The position numbers were made by a program, and so were the translations under genes. The notes beneath the pieces are model-generated. The model did no database searches, was not told where the DNA came from, and was given only the letters and a program-made list of their open reading frames with translations. From positions 1 through 16,211 of the forward strand of contig PXSX01000328.1 in the NCBI GenBank assembly GCA_003022655.1: a DNA stretch of 16,211 nucleotides, read 5' to 3'. This document shows positions 6,813 through 14,058 of the stretch, one piece after another; the stretch's first letter is position 1; the number at the start of each line of letters is the position of its first letter. The stretch comes from Bacteroidetes bacterium QH_1_64_81. Lineage in GTDB: Bacteria > Bacteroidota > Rhodothermia > Rhodothermales > Salinibacteraceae.

Positions 6813-8150
6813 ATGTCCGAGATCCCTTCTACGAGCAACGGAGCCGCCACGCCCAACCTCGCCTCCCGCATTCAGGATCGATCGGCGGGGCCGGGCCGGC
6901 TCCTTACGCTCCGCACCGCGGTGGACGACATCGTCTCCTGGCGCGGCTCCTTCGTGGCGAATCCCGATCCGGCCGCCGGGGACCCCCTGTTGCAGAAACT
7001 CACGGTGTCGCTGCTGGACAAGGGCACGGAACAGCGGGACCGGTTCGAGCTGGCCCGGGTGCTCGAAGAGTGCGGAGCGAAGCTCGATTTGTCGAGCGAC
7101 GGTCTGTTCGTGGAGGTGTCCGGGCGAGCCCTGGTCGACGACGTGCCCCGCGTCATGGACGTGATGGCGGAGATGCTCCGTGCCCCTGCCTTCAACCCGG
7201 AGGAGTTTGAGAAGGCCCGTGCCCAGGTGGCCGCCGACATTCAGCGCCGCATGGACAAAACCTCCGCCCAGGCCTCCACGGCACTCGCCCAGCGGCTCTT
7301 TCCCGACGGGCACCCCAACCACCGCCCCGCCCCGCAGACTGCCCTGGACCGGCTGCAGCGGCTCTCCGTCGAGGACGTCCGTGACTATCACGCGACCCAC
7401 GTCGGATCTACCGAATGGACCCTTGCCGTGGTCGGAGACCTTCAGCATGACACGGTGGCCACCGTCGTGGCGGAGGCGCTCGACGGCTGGACGCCTCACG
7501 ACGCCCCGGCTGCCTACACCCCCGATGCCGCCCCCGCCGATCCGGGCCGGAGCGAGGTGCCCATGCCCGACAAGTCGAACGTCGACGTTCGGCTCGGCCA
7601 CGCGGTCCCGATTCGCCGGGACCACGACGACTATTCGGCGCTGTACGTCGGCAACTACATCCTCGGGGGCGACTTTGCGGCCCGTCTCATGTCCACGGTT
7701 CGCGACGAGAAGGGGCTCACGTACAACATCCGGTCGAGCCTCTCCGGCGTGACGACGCGGTACGCCGGTTCCTGGCAGACGAGCATTACCCTGAGCCACG
7801 ACGCGGTGGACGAAGGCATCGCGGCTACGAAAGAGGTCCTTCGCCGGTTCGTGGAGGAGGGGGCCACCGAGGACGAACTCGACGCCAAGAAGACGACCAT
7901 CACCGGCTCCTACACCGTCGGCCTCGCCACCACCGAGCGCCTCGCCCAGTCCATTCTGACCAACGCCGAGCGGGGCCTCGATGTCTCGTACCTCGACGAA
8001 TTCCCTGAGGAGATCCGGGCGCTCACTCTGGACGACGTAAACGACGCGATCGCGCGGTACCTCGATCCCGATGCCCTCCACGAGGCCCTCGCCGGGACAC
8101 AGCCGGAGCCCGTGGGGGTGGGTGAGGGACCTATTCGCCGTCCCGAATGA
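6813..8150 (+). CDS. M16-family peptidase-like protein, zinc site absent (partner subunit)
   Basis: A 445-residue M16 homologue. Where the upstream gene has HMLEHLMFKGT, this one has QKLTVSLLDKGT, so the HxxEH zinc motif is gone and the protein should not cut peptides alone. Known M16B enzymes work as a pair of a catalytic and a non-catalytic subunit that form a closed chamber. The C-terminal half keeps the Arg/Tyr pair typical of the non-catalytic partner in RLMSTVRDEKGLTYNIRSS (about residues 290-308). The segment EEFEKARAQVAADIQRR matches the family's helix after the distal ligand region. I chose ATG at 6813; the frame is open back to 6717, but that part lies in the repeat array and reads as non-coding. 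Its partner gene upstream is broken, so its present role is uncertain. Its last 20 bases overlap the convergent PspC-domain gene. Confidence 0.88.
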   Translation: MSEIPSTSNGAATPNLASRIQDRSAGPGRLLTLRTAVDDIVSWRGSFVANPDPAAGDPLLQKLTVSLLDKGTEQRDRFELARVLEECGAKLDLSSDGLFVEVSGRALVDDVPRVMDVMAEMLRAPAFNPEEFEKARAQVAADIQRRMDKTSAQASTALAQRLFPDGHPNHRPAPQTALDRLQRLSVEDVRDYHATHVGSTEWTLAVVGDLQHDTVATVVAEALDGWTPHDAPAAYTPDAAPADPGRSEVPMPDKSNVDVRLGHAVPIRRDHDDYSALYVGNYILGGDFAARLMSTVRDEKGLTYNIRSSLSGVTTRYAGSWQTSITLSHDAVDEGIAATKEVLRRFVEEGATEDELDAKKTTITGSYTVGLATTERLAQSILTNAERGLDVSYLDEFPEEIRALTLDDVNDAIARYLDPDALHEALAGTQPEPVGVGEGPIRRPE

Positions 8151-8796
8151 TCGAGAGGCGCTCCTCCGGGGACAGCGGGGGCTCCTTCGGCATGATGACC
8201 GCGAGGGCCAGATAGCCCAGCACGAACGGGCCCCCGGAGCCAATCACCCCGACGACGAACGCGATGCGGACGAGGGTGGGGTCGAGGTTCAGGTACTCCG
8301 CAATGCCGCCGCACACCCCCAGGATCTTCTTGTCGGTCCGGGAGCGGCTGAGCTTCTTCCTGCCCGACTTCTTGGGCTCCTCGACCACCTTGGTCTGTCC
8401 CGTCTCGGCCTCGACCGCCTTTTTCTTCGTGCCGTTGTTCTCATCGGACGATTCGGAGGACCGCCACGTCAGGAGGCCGAACCCGAGGAGAATGACCCCG
8501 ATGCCCACAAGCCAGGGAAGAACAAAATTCGAGAGGGCGAGGCCGGTCCAGACCCCAAGTTCGCTGAGCAGGTAGATGGTCCCGGCGAGGATCAGGGTGA
8601 GGCCTGTGATGGTGGGGAGATTGAGCAGGCTCGACGTCTCCGCGTCGTCGTCGAAGTACAGGTCGTCGAGCTCATCCTCGGAAATGTCGTCCAGGTCCAG
8701 GGTGGTTTCCCCGACTTCGAAGGCCGACGGCTGTTCGAAGGCCTCTGTGGACTCGTCCGACGACGATCGGGGGCGGGAGCGTTCGCGGCTCGGCAT
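8131..8796 (-). CDS. PspC-domain membrane protein
   Basis: A 221-residue protein with an unusual layout. Residues 1-57 are polar and very acidic. Two hydrophobic segments follow (about 63-83 and 90-110), then a charged linker with Lys and Glu runs. The C-terminal PspC domain (about 149-205) has RTDKKILGVCGGIAEYLNLD, the signature of the family, and a final hydrophobic stretch (176-202). PspC proteins sit in the inner membrane and, in proteobacteria, sense envelope stress and relieve PspA; in other phyla the role is less clear and no pspA lies nearby. It is preceded on the same strand by the 5-formyltetrahydrofolate cyclo-ligase gene 51 bases away, so the two are probably co-transcribed. Its 3' end overlaps the second M16 gene by 20 bases, tail to tail. 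Confidence 0.85.
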   Translation of the reverse strand: MPSRERSRPRSSSDESTEAFEQPSAFEVGETTLDLDDISEDELDDLYFDDDAETSSLLNLPTITGLTLILAGTIYLLSELGVWTGLALSNFVLPWLVGIGVILLGFGLLTWRSSESSDENNGTKKKAVEAETGQTKVVEEPKKSGRKKLSRSRTDKKILGVCGGIAEYLNLDPTLVRIAFVVGVIGSGGPFVLGYLALAVIMPKEPPLSPEERLSIIRDGE

Positions 8797-8847
8797 GAAT
8801 CAAGTAGCAGATTGTGACGGGAAAGAGCCGGGACGAGGGAGGAAGTC

Positions 8848-9432
8848 TTAATCGTCGATTTCGATGACGTTCTGTTCCGTGACAAGGGTCGTCATGGGGA
8901 CGTCGTGAGGCGCGCTGGGGAGCGAGGGCACCACGCATGCCTCGTACACGAGGGCGACCCGGGGGCAGGATACCGATCGGAGGAACGCATCGTAATAGCC
9001 GGCTCCGTGGCCGAGCCGATGGCCGTCGTGGGCGGCCCCGAGGGCCGGTACGATGACGAGGTCGAGCTCCCCGGGGGCGACCCGTTCAGTGTTCACGGGC
9101 TCGCCGATGCCCCAGCGATTGGTGTCCAGAGCGCCTGGCCCCGCGTAGCGCCGATGCTCCAGGGTGGGCGTGTCCGGGTCGTAGCTTGTAACGACCGGAA
9201 GGACCACCTCGGCCCCCCGCCCCCGGAGTGCAGCGATCAGCGGTCGCGTGTCGACCTCTCGTCGATCCCGGAGCGGCCAGTACGCATGAACGACCTGCGC
9301 ATCGACCACATCCAGCACCGTCAGGGCCCGGTGAGCGATCAGCCCACTTCGCGCGCGGTGCGAGTCGAGCGACAGGGACCGCCGATAGTCCCGAAACTGT
9401 GTCCGCCAGGTGTCTTTGGTTGAGGGCACCAC
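8848..9432 (-). CDS. 5-formyltetrahydrofolate cyclo-ligase
   Basis: Converts 5-formyl-THF to 5,10-methenyl-THF with ATP, returning the stored one-carbon unit to the folate pool in the cytoplasm. The family signature is present as GHRLGHGAGYYDAFL (about residues 137-151), which binds ATP and Mg. Other family segments are KDTWRTQFRDYRR at the N-terminus, the YWPLRDREVDTRPL region, and the C-terminal VTEQNVIEID. The start is uncertain: the frame is open to a TTG at 9483, but the added residues are Arg/Ser-rich and unlike the family. Two adjacent GTG codons at 9432 and 9429 give the usual length of about 193-194 residues, so I used the first. It is the upstream gene of a two-gene unit with the PspC-domain gene and diverges from ffh. 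Confidence 0.9.
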   Translation of the reverse strand: MVPSTKDTWRTQFRDYRRSLSLDSHRARSGLIAHRALTVLDVVDAQVVHAYWPLRDRREVDTRPLIAALRGRGAEVVLPVVTSYDPDTPTLEHRRYAGPGALDTNRWGIGEPVNTERVAPGELDLVIVPALGAAHDGHRLGHGAGYYDAFLRSVSCPRVALVYEACVVPSLPSAPHDVPMTTLVTEQNVIEIDD

Positions 9433-9877
9433 GGTCGAGGCCGATTGGGACCGGGACAGACGTCTGCGTTCGGCGACGCGCAATCAAATCCTGAAACGCG
9501 GATCTCCGTCGAGTCGATCCCTCTGTACGGAATTGTGTAGCGATCTCCCCCCGAAAACTGTTACAGGCTCTCTTCCAGGAGGGCCTCGTAGGGGCGGCGA
9601 ATTATGGATGAACACCCTCAGGGAAACGGATCGAAGTCCGGTCCTCGGCACGTATGAAAACCGGTTTGACTGTTGGTTCAGAAAGCAAGCGGTCCGACCG
9701 CCGACCACAGCGCTGCGGGGCCGGTCGCTCCGGCACCGCATGCTCCCGGAGAGGCCGCAACGAGGACGACCCCGGATTAATTGCCCATGCCTCTGACGAG
9801 ATTCCCCGTTCGAGAGGCGACTTCCGGAATCCCTTCGCGGCCCATGCTGACGAGATGAAGTCGACGCCCATCCGATT
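9433..9877. other. Intergenic region between divergent cyclo-ligase gene and ffh
   Basis: About 445 bases without a gene I can support. It must carry the promoters of both flanking genes, but I see no clear promoter match. Two small stem-loops are visible: GCGGT/ACCGC at about 9690-9702, and CTCCGG (9728-9733) with CCGGAG (9746-9751). I looked for a 4.5S/SRP RNA, a plausible neighbour of ffh, and did not find its conserved GGAAG/AGCA loop. No tRNA could be drawn. Confidence 0.5.
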
Positions 9878-11263
9878 ATGTTTGAGAGCTTGTCCCAGAA
9901 ACTTGAAGGCGCCCTGCAGTCCGTGACGGGCCAGGGCCGCATCGACGAGGTGAACATTGCCGAGACGATGCGGGAAATCCGGCGTGCGCTTTTGAACGCG
10001 GACGTCAACTACAGGGTGGCAAAGGAGTTTACCGACAACGTGAAGGAGAAGGCAACCAACGAGGACGTGCTGACGTCGGTGACCCCGGGAGAGCAGTTCA
10101 CAAAGATTGTCCACGATGAGTTGACCCGCGTGCTAGGGGGCGAGCACGAAGAGATCGAGATGGCGCAGACGCCGCCGACCGTGGTTCTCGTGGCCGGCCT
10201 TCAGGGCTCCGGAAAGACCACCTTCTGCGCCAAGTTGGCCCGCCACTTTCGGAAGGAGGGCCACGCGCCGCTGCTTGCCGCATCGGACGTGTACCGGCCC
10301 GCCGCCGTCGACCAGCTGAAGACGCTCGCCGATCAGGTGAACGTGCCCGTCTACTCGATCGAGGACGACGGCGAGATCATCGAGGACGCGGTGCGGGTGG
10401 CCGACGAGGCCGTCACTGAGGCCCAAAACACGGCCCGTGACATCGTCATCATCGACACGGCGGGGCGCATGCACATCGACGAGGCGATGATGCAGGAGGT
10501 GGAAGATATCAAGACCACCGTGAAGCCGACCGAGACCCTGTTCGTCGTCGACAGCATGACGGGTCAGGATGCCGTCAACACTGCCAAGGAGTTCAACGAG
10601 CGGATTGACTACGACGGCGTCGTCCTCACCAAACTCGACGGCGACACCCGGGGCGGAGCGGCGCTCTCAATTCGCACGGTGGTGGACAAGCCGATCAAGT
10701 TTGCCTCCACCGGCGAAAAGCTCGACGCGCTCACGCCCTTCTATCCGGGCCGCATGGCCCAGCGCATCTTGGGAATGGGGGATGTCGTCTCGTTTGTGGA
10801 GCGGGCGCAGGAGCAGTACGACAAGGAGGAGGCCGAGCGACTGCAGAAGAAGATCCGGTCGGAAGAGTTTGACCTCCAGGACTTTTACGACCAGCTCCAG
10901 CGCATTCAGAAGATGGGCTCGATCAAGGAGCTCATGGGCATGATTCCGGGAATCGGCAACAAGATTAGCGACCTCGACATCGACGAGGATGCGTTCACCC
11001 ACATCGAGGCGATCATTCAGTCGATGACCCCGGAGGAGCGATCCCACCCCGATATTCTGAACGGCACCCGGCGCCGCCGCATTGCGCGTGGAAGCGGCAC
11101 GGAGGTCCGAGACGTGAACCAGCTCATCAGCCAATTCGAGGAGATGAAGGACCTGATGAAGACCATGCAGAAGATGACGAGCCAGGGCCGGGACGTCAGT
11201 ATGTCCAATCTCATGAACAAGCTTACGGGAGGTGGAGGTGGCCCCAGTCCGAGTCCCCGATAA
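9878..11263 (+). CDS. ffh: Signal recognition particle protein Ffh
   Basis: Binds signal sequences emerging from the ribosome and, with the SRP RNA, delivers the complex to the receptor FtsY at the membrane. At 461 residues it is of standard length. The N domain (1-90) starts MFESLSQKLEGAL. The G domain has the P-loop GLQGSGKTT (107-115), DTAGRM (193-198) and TKLDGDTRGGAALS (251-264). The closing motif before the M domain is FASTGEKLDALTPFYP. The Met-rich M domain (about 310-461) contains MGSIKELMGMIPGIG, the RNA-binding stretch TRRRRIARGSGTEV, and a Met-rich helix (MKDLMKTMQKM). The C-terminus is a short Gly/Ser/Pro tail. The start follows CCGATT with no Shine-Dalgarno sequence. It heads the cluster ffh-rpsP-rimM-trmD-rplS, an order found in many bacteria; the 70-base gap to rpsP may hold a separate promoter. 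Confidence 0.97.
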   Translation: MFESLSQKLEGALQSVTGQGRIDEVNIAETMREIRRALLNADVNYRVAKEFTDNVKEKATNEDVLTSVTPGEQFTKIVHDELTRVLGGEHEEIEMAQTPPTVVLVAGLQGSGKTTFCAKLARHFRKEGHAPLLAASDVYRPAAVDQLKTLADQVNVPVYSIEDDGEIIEDAVRVADEAVTEAQNTARDIVIIDTAGRMHIDEAMMQEVEDIKTTVKPTETLFVVDSMTGQDAVNTAKEFNERIDYDGVVLTKLDGDTRGGAALSIRTVVDKPIKFASTGEKLDALTPFYPGRMAQRILGMGDVVSFVERAQEQYDKEEAERLQKKIRSEEFDLQDFYDQLQRIQKMGSIKELMGMIPGIGNKISDLDIDEDAFTHIEAIIQSMTPEERSHPDILNGTRRRRIARGSGTEVRDVNQLISQFEEMKDLMKTMQKMTSQGRDVSMSNLMNKLTGGGGGPSPSPR

Positions 11264-11304
11264 TCTTCGCTGATTGCCTATTGCATTACACCCCTCTTCA
11301 CGAC

Positions 11305-11330
11305 TTTCGAACTGAGTCCGACTGAACGAC
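11305..11330 (+). promoter_or_regulatory. Leader motif TTTCGAACTG...GAACGAC before rpsP
   Basis: TTTCGAACTG (11305-11314), then nine bases, then GAACGAC (11324-11330), ending three bases before the rpsP start. The same pair occurs before rplS at 13429-13456. Repetition ahead of two ribosomal-protein genes suggests a shared promoter, operator or leader element. The role is inferred; it does not match a promoter consensus well. Confidence 0.4.
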
Positions 11331-11333
11331 GAC

Positions 11334-11981
11334 GTGTCTGTTAAGCTTCGACTGCGCCGCCTAGGGCGCAAACAAATTCCGGTCTTTTCGATCGTAGCCG
11401 CCGACCAGCGCAAGGCGCGGGACGGCCGCTATATCGAGGACATCGGTCGCTATTATCCGCTTCGCGAACCTGCCGAGGTGCGCCTCGACGAGGACCGGGC
11501 CTTGCACTGGCTCGAGAATGGGGCACAGCCCAGCGATACGGTCCGCTCCATCCTGCACCGCCGGGGCCTCATGCTTCACCACCACCTGAAGAAGAAGGGC
11601 GAGTCGCCGTCCCAGATCGAAGAGGAGGTCGAGGAATTTCGGGAGCGGATGGCGGAGCGAGATGAGGAAATTAAGATTGCCGTGGGGACCCGCGGCAAAG
11701 ACCCGCTGGAGCGCGAGCGTGAGCGCGCCGAAGAGATTGATGAGGAAGCTCAGCTCCGGGCGCAGGCCACGCCGCTCTCGGTGGTTCAGGAGGAGGCCGA
11801 AGAACAGGGCGAAGCGGCAGACGCCGATGCGAGCGCGGAGGCCGACGAGGAAGACGAGGCCGCTGCGCAGACGGACGACGTCGATGAATCCGACGCCCCT
11901 GACGTGGACGGCGACACTGATGGGGCGGAAGCCTCTGGTGCCGACGAGGAATCAGACGATGAAAACCCCGAAGACGAGTAG
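11334..11981 (+). CDS. rpsP: 30S ribosomal protein S16 with long acidic C-terminal tail
   Basis: A 30S subunit protein needed for assembly of the 5' domain of 16S rRNA. The S16 core is residues 1-85: MSVKLRLRRLGRKQIPVF, then ARDGRYIEDIGRYYPL, and the typical end of the fold around WLENGAQPSDTVRSIL. Most S16 proteins stop at 80-100 residues; this one runs to 215. The extra 130 residues are first a charged, probably coiled-coil segment rich in Glu and Arg (about 85-150), then an almost purely acidic and Ala/Ser tail ending NPEDE. Tails on S16 are common in Bacteroidota; this one is extreme in acidity, in keeping with a salt-in halophile. The start is GTG at 11334, the only codon that gives the conserved N-terminus. 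It is followed by rimM after 30 bases. Confidence 0.95.
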   Translation: MSVKLRLRRLGRKQIPVFSIVAADQRKARDGRYIEDIGRYYPLREPAEVRLDEDRALHWLENGAQPSDTVRSILHRRGLMLHHHLKKKGESPSQIEEEVEEFRERMAERDEEIKIAVGTRGKDPLERERERAEEIDEEAQLRAQATPLSVVQEEAEEQGEAADADASAEADEEDEAAAQTDDVDESDAPDVDGDTDGAEASGADEESDDENPEDE

Positions 11982-12011
11982 CCTTGAGTGGGACGCCCTG
12001 TCCCCCGTGTA

Positions 12012-12605
12012 ATGTCGACCTCAAAAACATCTTCCTCCGACTCCGACGAGCAGCGGCCCGACTTTGCGGACGTAGCCCCGACCGCCCTCGTGCAGGTCGG
12101 GTTCGTCTTCCGACCCCATGGGCTGGAGGGGGAGCTCAAAATCGATCCCGAACACACCGACGACCCGGCCCGGTTCGAGGATCTTCCGGCGGTCTACCTG
12201 GGCGCACGGCCCCATCGGGTGACGAAGCACGCCGTCGCCTCGGTGCGCTACCAGGAGACGAAGCGCGGCACGACGGTGATCCTGGGGCTGGAGGGCATCG
12301 ACGACCGGGACGACGCCGAAGCTGTGGCGAAGTTCAAGGTCTTCGCGATCGAAGAGGCCCTCGAACTCGACGAGGGCGAGCTGTTTGCGCACGAGCTGGT
12401 GGGATGGGCGGTCGTGACGGAAGACGACACGGTTCTCGGTACGGTCGCCAATCTCATGGAGATGCCGGCGCAGGACATGTTCGTCGTGCGAACCCCCGAC
12501 GGCCAGGAAGAGATGATTCCGGCGGTCGAGGATTTTATTTTGGACATCGACGAGGACGAGGAGTACGTCGTCGTTCGTCCCATCGACGGACTGATGGGCG
12601 GATAA
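12012..12605 (+). CDS. rimM: Ribosome maturation factor RimM
   Basis: Helps assemble the head of the 30S subunit by binding S19 and 16S rRNA. The 197-residue protein has a short acidic leader (1-25), then the RimM N-domain beginning VQVGFVFRPHGLEGELKI, which matches the family's G.i...hGl.Gelkv pattern, and the C-terminal PRC-barrel-like domain with HELVGWAVVTEDDTVLGTV and MIPAVEDFILDIDED. I chose ATG at 12012, which leaves 30 bases after rpsP; a GTG at 11988 would add eight residues unlike the family. It lies between rpsP and trmD, the usual order, which supports the call. Confidence 0.95.
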   Translation: MSTSKTSSSDSDEQRPDFADVAPTALVQVGFVFRPHGLEGELKIDPEHTDDPARFEDLPAVYLGARPHRVTKHAVASVRYQETKRGTTVILGLEGIDDRDDAEAVAKFKVFAIEEALELDEGELFAHELVGWAVVTEDDTVLGTVANLMEMPAQDMFVVRTPDGQEEMIPAVEDFILDIDEDEEYVVVRPIDGLMGG

Positions 12606-12675
12606 CGGTGTTTTTTGTGGAGGCGTTCATCGGGTGAAGCGGTCCGATCGTCGACGGTGATTGATCCCTGCCGCT

Positions 12676-13392
12676 ATGGGTGTGAAGTTGCGAATCGACA
12701 TTCTTACGGCCCTGCCGGAGCTGGTGGAAGCGCCCCTGCGCCACAGCATCTTGAAGCGGGCGCAGGAGGCCGACGTGGTGACCCTAGAGGTCCACGACCT
12801 GCGGGCGTTCGCCACCGACAAGCACTGCCAGATCGACGACTATCCCTTCGGGGGCGGGGCGGGCATGGTGCTTAAGCCGGAGCCGCTCTTCCGGGCCGTG
12901 GAGGCGATTGAGGACCAGGAGGGTGAGGCGGACGACGTGATCTTCTTGACGCCGGACGGCGAGCGGCTGGACCAACCGATGGCCAATCGCCTGTCCACGC
13001 GGCAGCACCTCATCGTCATCGCAGGGCGCTACAAGGGAATCGACCAGCGGGTTCGGAACGCACTCGTGACCCGGGAGCTCTCGATCGGCGATGTCGTGTT
13101 GACGGGCGGCGAACTCCCGGCGCTCCTCCTGGTGGACGCGGTAGTGCGACTGGTGCCGGGGGCCCTGGGTGACAGCTCCTCGGCCCTCACGGACTCCTTC
13201 CAGGATGGATTGCTCGGCGCCCCGGTCTACACCCGTCCCGCGGACTTTCGGGGACGAACGGTGCCGGAGGTGCTTCGCTCCGGCGACCACCAGCGCATCG
13301 CCGAGTGGCGAGACGAAAAGCGAATAGAAAAGACCCGTGAGCGCCGTCCCGATCTGCTGTCGCAAGACCCAGAAGACAACGACGATTCGTAG
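12676..13392 (+). CDS. trmD: tRNA (guanine-37-N1)-methyltransferase TrmD
   Basis: Methylates G37 of tRNAs with a G36 using S-adenosylmethionine, which prevents +1 frameshifts. The 238-residue protein has [18 protein letters not shown] (55-72), the trefoil-knot SAM site around [12 protein letters not shown] (115-126) and [21 protein letters not shown] (136-156), the likely catalytic Asp173 in [13 protein letters not shown], and the C-terminal tRNA-binding signature [16 protein letters not shown] followed by [11 protein letters not shown]. Lys120 stands where many bacteria have Glu (GRYEG); Bacteroidota TrmD commonly has Lys, as far as I recall. I chose ATG at 12676 over TTG at 12661 because the family starts with a short M..rIDILT. 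The protein ends in an acidic tail. Confidence 0.97.
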   Translation: MGVKLRIDILTALPELVEAPLRHSILKRAQEADVVTLEVHDLRAFATDKHCQIDDYPFGGGAGMVLKPEPLFRAVEAIEDQEGEADDVIFLTPDGERLDQPMANRLSTRQHLIVIAGRYKGIDQRVRNALVTRELSIGDVVLTGGELPALLLVDAVVRLVPGALGDSSSALTDSFQDGLLGAPVYTRPADFRGRTVPEVLRSGDHQRIAEWRDEKRIEKTRERRPDLLSQDPEDNDDS

Positions 13393-13393
13393 C

Positions 13394-13415
13394 CCCTGTG
13401 GGTACAGCCCCAGGG
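13394..13415 (+). promoter_or_regulatory. Stem-loop in the rplS leader
   Basis: Directly after the trmD stop, CCCTG pairs with CAGGG, and after one mismatch GG pairs with CC, closing a small loop. T-rich sequence comes about 24 bases later (13439-13443). This could be a weak terminator, an attenuator, or an L19 autoregulatory leader. There is no direct evidence to choose between them. Confidence 0.35.
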
Positions 13416-13428
13416 CAGAACTGCTGAT

Positions 13429-13456
13429 TTTCGAACTGTTTTTCTCACCGAACGAC
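13429..13456 (+). promoter_or_regulatory. Leader motif TTTCGAACTG...GAACGAC before rplS
   Basis: TTTCGAACTG (13429-13438), an 11-base spacer, then GAACGAC (13450-13456), 11 bases before the rplS start. It repeats the arrangement seen before rpsP at 11305-11330, with all 17 motif bases identical. The core TTCGAA is palindromic. Confidence 0.4.
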
Positions 13457-13467
13457 ACGATTCTGTC

Positions 13468-13824
13468 ATGGCTAATGATTTGATGAGCGTCGTCGAGGCC
13501 ACTCAGCTCCGCGACAACGCGCCCGACTTTGAGGCGGGCGACACGGTCAACGTTCACCTCCGCGTGGTGGAGGGGGACAAGGAGCGCATCCAACAATTTG
13601 AAGGCGTCTGTTTAGCGCGCCGCGGCTCGGGACCGAACGAGACCTTCACGGTCCGCAAGGTATCCGAGGGCGTGGGCGTCGAGCGCATCTTCCCGCTCCA
13701 CTCCCCACGGGTTGCCGAGATCGAGGTCGTCCGTCGCGGCGTGGTGAACCAGTCGAAGCTCTTCTACCTCCGCGATCGGTCCGGCAAAGAGGCCCGGATT
13801 CAGGAGCGCATTCGGGACAACTAG
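13468..13824 (+). CDS. rplS: 50S ribosomal protein L19
   Basis: A large-subunit protein at the 30S-50S interface. The 118-residue length is standard. The family pattern is clear: [22 protein letters not shown] with [10 protein letters not shown], then [32 protein letters not shown] and [16 protein letters not shown] at the C-terminus. It closes the ffh-rpsP-rimM-trmD-rplS cluster. The 75-base gap to trmD, with a stem-loop and the motif shared with the rpsP leader, suggests it also has its own regulation. There is no Shine-Dalgarno sequence before the ATG. Confidence 0.97.
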   Translation: MANDLMSVVEATQLRDNAPDFEAGDTVNVHLRVVEGDKERIQQFEGVCLARRGSGPNETFTVRKVSEGVGVERIFPLHSPRVAEIEVVRRGVVNQSKLFYLRDRSGKEARIQERIRDN

Positions 13825-13855
13825 TGCAGTTTCAAGCAATCCCTTTTGCAATGGA

Positions 13856-13961
13856 GTCATCTTGAGCGGAGCGAAGCGGAGTCGAAAGATCTCCCGGAAT
13901 GGAGCGAAAACGCTGGGTTCAAAGAGATTCTTCGGTCGCTTGGCAGCTCCCTCAGAATGAC
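13856..13961. repeat. Dispersed palindromic repeat, GTCAT...ATGAC type
   Basis: The element starts GTCATCTTGAGCGGAGCGAA and ends CTCCCTCAGAATGAC, with inner arms AAAGATCTC and GAGATTCTT, so the whole 106 bases form an imperfect inverted repeat. Elements built on GTCAT.cTGAGcGgAGCGaa and its complement recur between genes in many bacterial genomes and are REP-like. Only one copy is in this window. It lies between rplS and the MqnA-like gene. Confidence 0.6.
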
Positions 13962-13963
13962 GA

Positions 13964-13986
13964 GTCCTTTACGACCGCAAAAGGAC
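13964..13986 (+). terminator. Small perfect stem-loop, weak terminator candidate
   Basis: GTCCTTT (13964-13970) pairs exactly with AAAGGAC (13980-13986) around a nine-base loop, 140 bases after the rplS stop. There is no T-run after it, so intrinsic termination is doubtful. It could instead extend the repeat just upstream. Confidence 0.25.
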
Positions 13987-14058
13987 CTCTTGAACGTGCA
14001 CTAGTCGCGTTTCGAACGGGTCCGCTCTGCTCATGCTCAACCTCACACCGCCCACCCC

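Noticed and set aside
6618..8243. A 541-codon open frame on the minus strand opposite the second M16 gene
   Set aside because: Same cause: long antisense frame from third-position GC bias. It runs through the heptamer repeats and has no recognisable domain.
9484..9877. Possible SRP RNA or tRNA before ffh
   Set aside because: No conserved SRP loop sequence and no cloverleaf could be drawn; a GTTCGAG at about 9806 lacks a matching T-stem.
9654..9926. A 90-codon forward ORF overlapping the ffh start
   Set aside because: Composition is Arg/Ser/Pro-rich with no domain, and it runs into ffh in another frame; likely non-coding.
12579..12616. Terminator at the end of rimM (CCCATC/GATGGG followed by six T)
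   Set aside because: The stem is inside the coding sequence and the T-run starts 12 bases after it, too far for an intrinsic terminator.
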